From Marinobacter denitrificans (GTDB lineage Bacteria > Pseudomonadota > Gammaproteobacteria > Pseudomonadales > Oleiphilaceae): a stretch of 64,000 bases of DNA. The stretch spans positions 682,001-746,000 of the forward strand of contig NZ_VMHN01000001.1 in assembly GCF_008795955.1 (NCBI RefSeq), written 5' to 3'. Below, piece by piece: positions 46,239-54,138 of this stretch. The notes under the pieces are model-generated. The model searched no databases, was not told where the DNA came from, and saw only the letters and a list, made by a program, of their open reading frames with translations. The stretch's first letter is position 1. The number at the start of each line of letters is the position of its first letter. The position numbers and the translations under genes were made by a program.

Positions 46239-47329
46239 TGAACGGCAGGGAAAGGGTCCATAACTTTGCCGCAGGGCCGGCTGTACTCCCTCCGGATGTA
46301 CTGGAGCAGGCGCGGGCAAGCCTGTCTGACTGGCAGGGACTGGGCTTTTCACTGTTGGAGACGCCCTTCACCGGTGATGAATTCAAGGCGTTGATGGACA
46401 CCACCCGGCACCAGATAAAGACCGCCCTGGCAGTACCGAATGGCTATCAGGTGCTGTTTCTGCAAGGTGGCGCATCGGCCCAGTTCTCACTGATTCCGCT
46501 GAACCTGTTACCGCCAGCCGCCATCGCCGGCTATGTGGAAACGGGCCACTGGTCGGCAAGGGCAATTGAAGAGGGGCGCCGGTACGGCCGGAGCCAGGTA
46601 GTCGCCAGTGCCCGCGGCACCGGTTTTGATCGTGTCCCGCCAGTTACTGAATGGGCGTTGAATGACGATATCCACTATTGCCATGTAACGCCCAACGAGA
46701 CCGCAAACGGTGTCCAGTTTCCCGGCGACCCGGATTGTGGCGATATCCCGCTGATTGCGGATATGACATCCGAGTTCCTGTCTCGCCCTGTCGAGATCGA
46801 ACGCTACGGCATGATCTACGCGGGGACCCAGAAAAACCTCGGCCCAACCGGCCTGGTCATCGCCATCATCCGCGAGGACCTGCTGGGGCAGGCACGGCCG
46901 GAAACCCCGACGGTATTCAACTACCGGACACAGATTGAACGCCAGAATCGCATCAACACACCCCTGATGTTCGGCATTTACCTCGTTCACCTGATGCTAG
47001 ACTGGCTTGAGGAAAAAGGCGGCGTCAAGGCTATTCATCCCCACAATATGGCCCAGAGCCAGGCTCTGTACCGGGTTATTGACGAAGACGATTTCTATGA
47101 TTGCCCGGTGATGCCCGAGTACCGTTCCATCATGAATGTGTGTTTTGGCACCCGGGATGAAAGCCTGCAGCAGCGATTTCTTGCCGAGGCTGAGGCCATT
47201 GGGCTGATGAACCTTGCGGGGCACAGCCACGCCGGCGGACTTCGCGCCAGCCTCTACAATGCCCAGCCGGATGAGGCGGTTGCAGCTCTGGCCTCTTTCA
47301 TGACCGATTTTCGCCAGCGTTATGGCTAG
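46238..47329 (+). CDS. SerC-like PLP aminotransferase with altered substrate pocket
   Basis: This 363-residue protein aligns with phosphoserine aminotransferase over its whole length. PLP residues are kept: QGGASAQFS, GHWSARAIEEG, IHYCHVTPNET, IADMTSEFLSRP and the Schiff-base Lys199 in AGTQKNLGPTG. The HR pair of SerC that holds the phosphate (EVSHRGKEF in E. coli) reads ETPFTGDEF (42-46 TPFTG). The later HR pair (GHRVVGGMR) reads GHSHAGGLR, keeping only the His and the carboxylate Arg336. The substrate is therefore probably not phosphoserine (inference). The gene is coupled at both ends: one-base overlap upstream and 8-bp overlap with the next gene. Confidence 0.85.
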   Translation: MNGRERVHNFAAGPAVLPPDVLEQARASLSDWQGLGFSLLETPFTGDEFKALMDTTRHQIKTALAVPNGYQVLFLQGGASAQFSLIPLNLLPPAAIAGYVETGHWSARAIEEGRRYGRSQVVASARGTGFDRVPPVTEWALNDDIHYCHVTPNETANGVQFPGDPDCGDIPLIADMTSEFLSRPVEIERYGMIYAGTQKNLGPTGLVIAIIREDLLGQARPETPTVFNYRTQIERQNRINTPLMFGIYLVHLMLDWLEEKGGVKAIHPHNMAQSQALYRVIDEDDFYDCPVMPEYRSIMNVCFGTRDESLQQRFLAEAEAIGLMNLAGHSHAGGLRASLYNAQPDEAVAALASFMTDFRQRYG

Positions 47330-48191
47330 CCTTCTCACCAGGCCGGCCAGTGCCCGGGCGCAGGCCTTCGCAAGAGCCTGCCAACTGGCCAGCGCCCCCT
47401 TGCCGGCATGGGAACGCCTGGCGCAAAGTGCCGGCCCCGTCAGCTGTATGGGCCTTTCCTTCCCGAACCGCCTGGGAATAGCCGCGGGTTTTGATCGTTC
47501 CGGAACACTCGGACGGGGGGCCGGCAACCTGGGGTTTGGCGCGATCGAACTGGGCAGTTGGACTCAGGCAAACTGGCCCCGAATCCTGCCGGTCCAGCGC
47601 ACTCAGGCAATACTCGATACCCGCCTCGGAATTCGGTTGGCCACAACAGCCCCGGTATCACCGGAGCAGGAAACTGTGCAACTCCGTCACCTCATCGAGC
47701 GGGCCTGGTCAACGGCGGACTACCTGACCATAAGTCCGGGCTGGCTTCAGCAGCCAGTGCCTTTCCGACAGCTCCACACCAGTCTGCGTCGATTGCGGGA
47801 AACCCAGCTGGCACTCGAAAGAAAAACCCGGAAATTCTGCCCCATTGTCTACAAGCTACAGGTCCAACCGGGAAATGAAGATGTCTGCAACCTCGTGCCG
47901 TACCTCGGCTGCCAGGGAGTCGACGGTATCCTGGTAAGCTTCGATTTCGGCAAACCGGTCACCCATGCCCACTACCGCCGATGGCGGGAGCCTGCACTTC
48001 AGGCCAGTACCTGCCGCACCATTGAGGCCTGCCGCTATCACCTGAAAGGGAGCTCGGCCCTGCTGACCAGTGGCGGTGTAGGTTCGCGCCAGGACTACCT
48101 GGACCGGACCAATGCCGGGGCCGACCTGGTGCAACTCCACAACGCCCTGGTGTTCGAAGGGCCCGACATTGGCTGGAAACTCAGTCAATAA
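47322..48191 (+). CDS. PyrD-like FMN protein lacking dihydroorotate catalytic residues
   Basis: This 289-residue protein resembles class 2 dihydroorotate dehydrogenase. FMN-contact regions are kept: [30 protein letters not shown], and the C-terminal [32 protein letters not shown]. Family catalytic segments are gone: NRMGFNN reads LDTRLGIRL, the SSPNTPG serine/asparagine region reads TISPGWLQQ, and ATNTT reads VSFDFG. It is also shorter than PyrD (about 336). It is likely a flavoprotein with another substrate. It is the last gene of the pqqADE operon and overlaps selD convergently by 11 bp. Confidence 0.78.
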   Translation: MASLLTRPASARAQAFARACQLASAPLPAWERLAQSAGPVSCMGLSFPNRLGIAAGFDRSGTLGRGAGNLGFGAIELGSWTQANWPRILPVQRTQAILDTRLGIRLATTAPVSPEQETVQLRHLIERAWSTADYLTISPGWLQQPVPFRQLHTSLRRLRETQLALERKTRKFCPIVYKLQVQPGNEDVCNLVPYLGCQGVDGILVSFDFGKPVTHAHYRRWREPALQASTCRTIEACRYHLKGSSALLTSGGVGSRQDYLDRTNAGADLVQLHNALVFEGPDIGWKLSQ

Positions 48192-49218
48192 CCTGAACCA
48201 GGCACTCGTCAGAACCACGGTCATGTAACCGGCCGAAGGGATGGAGGGCTAGCCCGTGCTCGCTGGCCTTTTTCTCGAAAGCAACTCGGTGCTCTTCGGC
48301 CACACAAACCAGCAGCCCGCCACTGGTCTGGGGATCGCAAAGTAGCGTCCTGTCCTGATCTGTCAGGCCCTCAAAGGCATTACCCAACGATGCGGCATTG
48401 CGGTGGGAGCCACCGGGAATACAGTCCGCATCAATGTAGCGTGCAAGGTTCGATAGCTGCGGCACTGCATTCCGGTTAATGGTGGCACCAACGCCGCTCC
48501 CGCGGCAGATCTCCATCAAATGGCCAGCGAGACCAAAGCCGGTTACATCCGTCATGGCATGTACACCCTCCATTGCCGCGAAGACCTCGCCCACTTTATT
48601 AAGAGAGCACATGGTTTCGACGGCGACCGCGAGATCTGCTTCGGTAATCTGGCGCTTTTTCAGTGCGCTGGTCAGAATCCCGACCCCAAGTGGTTTGGTG
48701 AGGTACAGAAGATCGCCGGTCTGGGCGGTATCGTTACGCACGATTCGATTCACCGGTACCTGGCCAGTAACGGCCAGGCCGAAGATCGGCTCCGGCGAGT
48801 CGATACTGTGTCCGCCGGCCAGTGCTATTCCTGCATCGGCACATACCGCTCGACCACCCTCAATCACCTGCGAGGCAATCTCCGGTGCCAACTGGTTCAC
48901 CGGCCAACCCAGTATGGCGATTGCCATCAAGGGTTTCCCGCCCATGGCATAGACGTCACTGATGGCATTTGCAGCTGCAATTCTGCCAAAGTCATAGGCG
49001 TCATCCACCACGGGCATAAAAAAATCTGTGGTGCTGATGATGCCCAGACCATTGCCAACATCCATCACGGCAGCATCATCCCGGCTGGCATTGCCGACCA
49101 GGAGTCGCGGATCGTGAAAATCAGGGGTCGTAGTGTGAAGAATGCGGTCCAGAACATCCGGCGCAATCTTACAGCCACAGCCGGCTCCGTGACTGAACTC
49201 GGTAAGTCGCGTTGACAA
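48181..49218 (-). CDS. selD: Selenide, water dikinase (SelD)
   Basis: This 345-residue enzyme makes selenophosphate from selenide and ATP for selenocysteine or 2-selenouridine tRNA. The active site is [12 protein letters not shown] with Cys14 and Lys17 (Cys form, no Sec). The AIR synthase-like ATP region includes [11 protein letters not shown] and [11 protein letters not shown]. The apparent start is TTG 49218 ([11 protein letters not shown]) behind AAAGGG; no ATG precedes the motif. No selU, selA or selB is adjacent. Convergent overlap with the PyrD-like gene is probably accidental rather than functional. Confidence 0.92.
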   Translation of the reverse strand: MSTRLTEFSHGAGCGCKIAPDVLDRILHTTTPDFHDPRLLVGNASRDDAAVMDVGNGLGIISTTDFFMPVVDDAYDFGRIAAANAISDVYAMGGKPLMAIAILGWPVNQLAPEIASQVIEGGRAVCADAGIALAGGHSIDSPEPIFGLAVTGQVPVNRIVRNDTAQTGDLLYLTKPLGVGILTSALKKRQITEADLAVAVETMCSLNKVGEVFAAMEGVHAMTDVTGFGLAGHLMEICRGSGVGATINRNAVPQLSNLARYIDADCIPGGSHRNAASLGNAFEGLTDQDRTLLCDPQTSGGLLVCVAEEHRVAFEKKASEHGLALHPFGRLHDRGSDECLVQVID

Positions 49219-49243
49219 AATACAGCCCTTTATTGGTTACGTT

Positions 49244-51307
49244 CTATTGAGACAGTGTCGAGTTCACTGCCCATTGGGGAAAAGGCTTCCAGCATTCAAT
49301 CCAGTCTGCCAGTTTTTCCTGGGCCATTGGAGGTGAAATTGCGTAGCCCTGTGCGAATTCACAACCGAGGTTTAAAAGAACCTCACCCTGTTCTATGGTT
49401 TCCACGCCTTCTGCGATCAGCTCTCTGTCAAAAACCCGGGATAAGCCGACAATGCTTCTCAATATCGAAAAATTCTCTTCTGTATCGCCAACCCCACTTA
49501 CAAACTCGCGGTCTATCTTGAGGGTGTGGACGGGTAACTGTTTAAGATAAGAAAGCGAGGAATATCCGGTACCAAAGTCGTCCAGGGAAAACGTGACGCC
49601 AAGCCGCCTGCACTCATCAATAATATTCACTACCCTATCAAGCTCACCGAGGGTTGCCGACTCCAGTATTTCCAGGTCAAGACGACCCGGCTTCAGCGCC
49701 GGGAACCGTCCAAGCATGTTCCGCAGCCCCTCAGCGAATCCCGGTGCCTGCAATTGAATGGCTGCCACATTCACACTGATATTTACGTGAATTCCCTGGC
49801 TGTCCCACGCACTCATCTGGGTAAGGGCCTCGAATAGAACCCACTCACCCACTTCAACCATTAAAGGATGGTGTTCAATTGCTGGCAGAAAATCGGCAGG
49901 GGAAAGAAAACCCTTATTCGGGTGCTGCCAGCGAATGAGCGCCTCCACCCCTTTTAACTCTCCTGTTCTCAGGCTTACTTTCGGCTGATAAAAAAGTCTG
50001 AACTGTCCGTTTTCGAGACCCGTTCTGATTTCCGAGAGAAGCTGCTGTCGGGACCGGCCTGCTTTCTTTTCCTCAGCATCAAGGAATAGCCAGCTTCCTT
50101 TGAGCTCCTGCTTGGCGCGGAAAAGGGTATGGTCTGCCTGGCGCAGGAGCATGTCGGCCCCTTCATCGACGTGCCCCAGCTCATTATCAGGAAACAGTAC
50201 AATTCCTGCTGTAAAAGAAACCAACGCCGAGCCGCCTCCCAGGTCGAAAGGCTGGCGGCTGGTCAGTTGTAAAGCGGCCAGCCTGATTTCAACCTGACTG
50301 GCATCTGGAAGCAGCAGGGCAAACTCATCCCCACCGATGCGGGCGAGAGCGGCATCGGGCGGTAGCGCATCCAGCCAGCGCCGTGCAAGTAAGCCAAGCA
50401 TACGGTCGGCTGTTTCTTCCCCGAAACGCGCGTTAATCTCGTGAAAGTTGTCCAGATCAATGGAAACCAGCGCAGCAGAGTCATCCTCCAGATCCTCGCG
50501 AGCAAGCAACTCGCGGATAAGTCGGGTAATTCCGTTTCGGTTCCATAAGCCAGTGAGGGCATCCGAATAGGCGAGAAACTCCACTTGCTTCTGATGATCG
50601 CTCGCCTGAGCCTCAAGAGCCTGGTGTAATCGCTCACTCTGCAGGCGCTGCAATTCGTCCTCGGCTTTTTGCCTGGCCATCTTTTCCCGCATAAGCTGAA
50701 TGGTGCTGGCAGACAGAGTGCCGTAGATCTCCAGCAAGGCATTGACGAGCACCGATACAGAACCACTCAGCTCCGAATCCACATACTCTCTCGCCTCCTT
50801 CAAAGACTTACCTGCCTCCAGAGCTTTCACAGTCAATGCCATACGCCTGTCAGATTCCAGAATATGAAAGGCAAGCCAGCGGGTCAGGTAATCAAACAGT
50901 TCAGCCAGAACATCGTCCGGTGGGGCTGTGCTTTGGCGAAGGGTCTGGATCTGGGCAAAAAACATCTGATGGGATTCGTGGTGATTCCGGGACACATCAG
51001 ATATGCCGAGACTTTGCTCCCAGATACTCTCCTCGTACTCGAAATGATAGGAAGCGTAGGCGAGAAGTTCGTCTAACAGGCCAGAGCCATCTTCCTCCGA
51101 ACTGCTGGAGGCAAAATGCCACGCCAACCGGTTCAGAATGTTCACCAGCACTCGATGCTGGTCGTCAATCTCTTTCAGTCCGGTTTCGAAGTTACAGTTC
51201 CAGGGAAAAATCTCAAAGGCATCCGACTCTTTCGCGCGATGTTGGGTCACGTTATCCGGACTCCCATGTGGCAAGGCAACCAACAACAGTGTAGCCCATG
51301 TTGCCAC
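49244..51307 (-). CDS. Bacteriohemerythrin-GGDEF-EAL signalling protein
   Basis: This cytosolic protein of about 670-687 residues joins three domains. The first is bacteriohemerythrin (~35-160) with the His/Glu pattern FPWNCNFETGLKEIDDQHRVL, YASYHFEYEE, HHESHQMFF and LAFHILESD. A helical linker with coiled coil, a GGDEF domain (RIGGDEFALLLPD) and an EAL domain (GVEALIRWQHP, LEILESATLGEL) follow. It probably adjusts cyclic di-GMP in response to oxygen or NO through the di-iron site. The start is uncertain: GTG 51307 or, better placed for the domain, GTG 51250. It lies 25 bp upstream of selD on the same strand. Confidence 0.88.
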   Translation of the reverse strand: MATWATLLLVALPHGSPDNVTQHRAKESDAFEIFPWNCNFETGLKEIDDQHRVLVNILNRLAWHFASSSSEEDGSGLLDELLAYASYHFEYEESIWEQSLGISDVSRNHHESHQMFFAQIQTLRQSTAPPDDVLAELFDYLTRWLAFHILESDRRMALTVKALEAGKSLKEAREYVDSELSGSVSVLVNALLEIYGTLSASTIQLMREKMARQKAEDELQRLQSERLHQALEAQASDHQKQVEFLAYSDALTGLWNRNGITRLIRELLAREDLEDDSAALVSIDLDNFHEINARFGEETADRMLGLLARRWLDALPPDAALARIGGDEFALLLPDASQVEIRLAALQLTSRQPFDLGGGSALVSFTAGIVLFPDNELGHVDEGADMLLRQADHTLFRAKQELKGSWLFLDAEEKKAGRSRQQLLSEIRTGLENGQFRLFYQPKVSLRTGELKGVEALIRWQHPNKGFLSPADFLPAIEHHPLMVEVGEWVLFEALTQMSAWDSQGIHVNISVNVAAIQLQAPGFAEGLRNMLGRFPALKPGRLDLEILESATLGELDRVVNIIDECRRLGVTFSLDDFGTGYSSLSYLKQLPVHTLKIDREFVSGVGDTEENFSILRSIVGLSRVFDRELIAEGVETIEQGEVLLNLGCEFAQGYAISPPMAQEKLADWIECWKPFPQWAVNSTLSQ

Positions 51308-51338
51308 ATCAGACTCCTCAATTAATGCGGCAGCCTGC

Positions 51339-52181
51339 TCAAATCAATCCCAACTCCAGTCGCGCCTCCTCTTCCAGATTGTCGTAGCTCCAGGGGGGAT
51401 CAAACACGATATCTACCCTTGCATCTTCAACATGAGGTACCTGTAACAACTTGCCTTTCACGTCGCCGGCAATAATGTCGCCCATGCCACAGCCCGGCGA
51501 TGTCAGGGTCATTTCAACCCGCACACCATGCCGGTTCTGGTCTATATCCAGTTTATAGATCAGCCCCAGGGCGACCACATTCACCGGAATTTCCGGGTCA
51601 TAGACCAGTCGCAGTGAATCCCAGCATTGCTGCTCACTTATCCGCCCATCCTCCGGCGGCTCGAACATGATGGCGTCCGAGTGAAAGCCCAGTTGTCGTG
51701 TAACCACCGGAGAAAGACGGTACAGGTTGCCGTCGTAGTTAACCGTAAAGCTGCCCCCGAGCGCCTGGGTAACCGAGACGGACGCACCCTCAGGAAGAGT
51801 GACGGCGTTTCCGTATGGCACTCGCAAGGCTTCACAGTCTTGCGACAAGACGAAGGTCTTGGGTGGCTTTGCCGGCTGTTTCGAATTCGGGGCCTTGATG
51901 GTCAGGCATTGGAGCTTGTCCTCCCCCTGAACACCAATCTGCATATCCTGCAGGTATGGAACACTTGCCCCATCGAAATACAGTATCAGTTCATCAAACT
52001 CTTTGCGGACATCCCCGGGCGACTCTTCGCCCGGTGGGCAGAAGGCCAGGCATGTTTCGGCGTGCTGGGTGCCGGCCTTGTCCACATAAACACGCGCCGC
52101 CATCCCGGGCACCTCCTGCTTCGTCAGCAGAGTGGCCAGATAGTCACGGGCTTGCGGTGTTACATCAGCGTTGATGTTCAC
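51339..52181 (-). CDS. A-type-carrier-like/SufT fusion protein for Fe-S assembly
   Basis: This protein of about 280 residues has an N-terminal degenerate A-type (NfuA-N/IscA-like) domain, residues ~5-85 (ARDYLATLLTKQEVPGMAARVYV, DELILYFDGASVPYLQD), lacking the usual Cys-x-Gly-Cys tail. The remainder is SufT-like: SVTQALGGSFTVNYDGNLYRL, then a DUF59/MIP18 domain with LRLVYDPEIPVNVVALGLIY and LTSPGCGMGDIIA. SufT helps Fe-S cluster maturation. The preferred start is GTG 52181 behind GGTGAGGTGG; the longer open frame begins at 52253. It overlaps the upstream small gene by 17 bp, indicating coupling. Confidence 0.8.
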   Translation of the reverse strand: MNINADVTPQARDYLATLLTKQEVPGMAARVYVDKAGTQHAETCLAFCPPGEESPGDVRKEFDELILYFDGASVPYLQDMQIGVQGEDKLQCLTIKAPNSKQPAKPPKTFVLSQDCEALRVPYGNAVTLPEGASVSVTQALGGSFTVNYDGNLYRLSPVVTRQLGFHSDAIMFEPPEDGRISEQQCWDSLRLVYDPEIPVNVVALGLIYKLDIDQNRHGVRVEMTLTSPGCGMGDIIAGDVKGKLLQVPHVEDARVDIVFDPPWSYDNLEEEARLELGLI

Positions 52182-52320
52182 GAACCACCTCACCTTTTCT
52201 GCGTTTTTCACGATCCCGCTTGACCTGGTTGGCGTTGCATTCATTACTGACAAGATCCAGCCATCTCAGGTGCTGATCCCAGACTTTGTCTTCAATATGA
52301 TCCGGCTTGTTACAGGTCAT
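52165..52320 (-). CDS. Small hydrophilic protein coupled to the SufT-like gene
   Basis: A 51-codon frame with a strong GGGAGG leader and two ATGs (52323 and 52320) encodes a charged protein: MTCNKPDHIEDKVWDQHL near the start and KRDREKRRKGE near the end. I recognise no family. Evidence for a real gene is the ribosome site, the stop overlapping the downstream GTG start, and its place directly after an NsrR-like box shared with the divergent RIC-like gene. Confidence 0.5.
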   Translation of the reverse strand: MTCNKPDHIEDKVWDQHLRWLDLVSNECNANQVKRDREKRRKGEVVREHQR

Positions 52321-52370
52321 CATTACCTCCCGGCATACCAATAAAATGAGAATGGTTCTTGACATCATTA

Positions 52371-52393
52371 AATATGTATTCTATATATATCTT
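52371..52393. promoter_or_regulatory. NsrR-type box between the SufT-like and RIC-like genes
   Basis: An 11-1-11-like palindrome has arms AATATGTATT and TATATATCTT, resembling the NO reductase box. It lies 24 bp upstream of the RIC-like start and 51 bp upstream of the small gene, so both directions may be NO-induced. Confidence 0.6.
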
Positions 52394-52416
52394 AAAGTAA
52401 GAGAGGAGCATCTGCA

Positions 52417-53088
52417 ATGAATTATCAGGACATCATCGGCAACTGTCATGAAACCACCGTCGCCCAACTGGCCAGCCGGTGCCCCCAGACTCTGGATGTA
52501 TTCCGCAAGTACGTTCCGGAAATTGACGCTCACCGCCGGACAACCGTCGACATCGTCGCATCCATTGCCGACGTCAAGCCACAGCGGTTGTGTCAGGAAC
52601 TGTTTGATACGGTGATGGAACACACACCCCTTGAAGAACTGGACACGGATGTACTGCTGGAGCTCATATCAAGGAGCTACGATGCCGGCCATCTTGAGCA
52701 ATTGCCCAGGCTGCACCGGCTCGCCCGCAAAATCGAGGCGGTACACAGGGCCAACCCGGACACACCGAAAGGCATAACTCTGGCCATCAAAAAGCTGGAG
52801 CACATTCTGGTTGATCACATAGAACGGGAGCACGCCTATGTTCTGAAACGGATGGAGCATGATCAGCCACCCAATCCGGACACACCGATTGCCCAGATGA
52901 ACGAGGAGCACTCCATTATCAAGCGACAGCTGAAAAAACTGCGCAAGATAACCCGGGACTACCGGGCGCCAGAGTCCGCATGCCGGTCCTGGAGACGGTT
53001 TTACAGGGAACTGAAAGCCTTGGACTTCAGGTTGTCCGAGCAGATTTACCTGGAACGGGACGTGTTATTCCCGAGATTCCAGTTTTGA
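52417..53088 (+). CDS. RIC/YtfE/ScdA-like di-iron protein with altered ligand residues
   Basis: This 223-residue protein has the ScdA_N domain (residues ~1-60, HETTVAQLASRCPQTLDVF with Cys10 and Cys22) and a hemerythrin domain (~85-223), the full RIC architecture that repairs NO- or oxidant-damaged Fe-S centres. Compared with RIC, YH at the first ligand helix reads YD, and HIHLENN near the C terminus reads QIYLERD, so His of that helix becomes Gln209. Other His and Glu (H92, H110, H134, E138, H165, E213) are kept. Iron binding may be weaker or altered (inference). Start ATG 52417 has GAGAGGAG. Confidence 0.85.
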   Translation: MNYQDIIGNCHETTVAQLASRCPQTLDVFRKYVPEIDAHRRTTVDIVASIADVKPQRLCQELFDTVMEHTPLEELDTDVLLELISRSYDAGHLEQLPRLHRLARKIEAVHRANPDTPKGITLAIKKLEHILVDHIEREHAYVLKRMEHDQPPNPDTPIAQMNEEHSIIKRQLKKLRKITRDYRAPESACRSWRRFYRELKALDFRLSEQIYLERDVLFPRFQF

Positions 53089-53102
53089 GAGGAGAACCAG
53101 CA

Positions 53103-53227
53103 ATGAATGATCAACAACCACCGATTGAAGACATGGACACAGACGTGCTGCTGGAGCTCATATTAAGGGGCGGCTTTACCTGAGCCGGAACCTGCTGCCT
53201 ACAAGATTTCAGTTCCGACAGGACGAC
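53103..53227 (+). pseudogene. Deletion remnant of a second RIC-like gene
   Basis: An ATG with GGAGAACC upstream opens a 26-codon frame whose MDTDVLLELI matches the LDTDVLLELI segment of the gene just upstream. After the stop, in another frame, bases near 53171 onward encode YLSRNLLPTRFQF, matching the RIC C terminus. The central ~130 codons are missing, so this is a tandem copy reduced by internal deletion and frameshift. The short peptide may still be translated. Confidence 0.7.
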
Positions 53228-53326
53228 AGGACGACAGGATCATCTATGTGAAGCGAGAGAGTGACAGCGCAACGCAAATAGTCTGCTAAGGTTTAACTGA
53301 CACTTTTTTACATAAAAGGCGCCAGC

Positions 53327-54040
53327 ATGTCCAGCTTCACAGTTCGACTCTACCGCTACAATCCAGAACAGGATGAGGTACCTCACAATCAGGATGTCGA
53401 GGTTGGTGGTGAATACCGAAACCGCATGGTGCTGGACGTGCTGGAACACCTGAAAACCCGGGACCCTACCCTGACGTTCCGCCGCTCCTGCCGGGAAGGC
53501 GTTTGTGGCTCCGACGGAATGAGCATTAACGGCCGCAATGGACTGGGTTGTATTACCAACGTAGCGGATGCCCTGGGTAAAAAGAATGTTCTGGAGATTC
53601 GGCCACTTCCGGGCATGCCCGTAATCCGGGACCTGGTGGTTGACCAGTCCCTGTTCTTCAAGCAGTACGAGCGGGTTATGCCCTGGCTGATCAACGATAC
53701 GCCCGACCCCGCAATTGAGAGACTGCAAAGCCCGGAGGACCGCGCAAAGCTGGACGGGTTATACGAGTGCATTCTCTGTGCCTGTTGTACCTCCGCCTGC
53801 CCGTCCTGGTGGTGGAACCCTGAAAAGTACATCGGGCCGTCCGGGTTGCTACAGGCATACCGTTTTCTGTCAGATTCCCGGGATACGGCTACAAGAGAGC
53901 GCCTGGAAAAACTGGAAGACCCGTTCAGCGTGTTTCGCTGCCGCGGCATTGGCAACTGCACAGCCTATTGCCCAAAAGGGCTCAACCCCATGAAGGCGAT
54001 TGGCCACATCAAGGCGATGCTGATTCGGGAGCAGATCTGA
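53327..54040 (+). CDS. Orphan succinate dehydrogenase iron-sulfur subunit (SdhB) paralogue
   Basis: This 237-residue protein has all three cluster motifs of SdhB: [2Fe-2S] CREGVCGSDGMSINGRNGLGC (about 57-77), [4Fe-4S] CILCACCTSACP and [3Fe-4S] CRGIGNCTAYCPKGLNP. The succinate dehydrogenase-type WWWNP follows. No sdhC, sdhD or sdhA is next to it. It may be a spare subunit or a partner for another dehydrogenase; its place beside Fe-S repair genes invites a link to NO stress (inference). Start ATG 53327 follows AAAAGGCGCCAGC. Confidence 0.9.
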   Translation: MSSFTVRLYRYNPEQDEVPHNQDVEVGGEYRNRMVLDVLEHLKTRDPTLTFRRSCREGVCGSDGMSINGRNGLGCITNVADALGKKNVLEIRPLPGMPVIRDLVVDQSLFFKQYERVMPWLINDTPDPAIERLQSPEDRAKLDGLYECILCACCTSACPSWWWNPEKYIGPSGLLQAYRFLSDSRDTATRERLEKLEDPFSVFRCRGIGNCTAYCPKGLNPMKAIGHIKAMLIREQI

Positions 54041-54138
54041 ATCATTTTGATCTGCCCAGAGCACTTGATTTATCTTCAAGAAGACAGCAAAGACCTCTGA
54101 TAGTCTGCGGGGATATCTTTTCTTCCCGAGGATTAGCA

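Noticed and set aside
48181..49218. Treating selD as part of the pqqADE system
   Set aside because: It lies on the other strand, is intact and ordinary, and overlaps only at the 3' ends.
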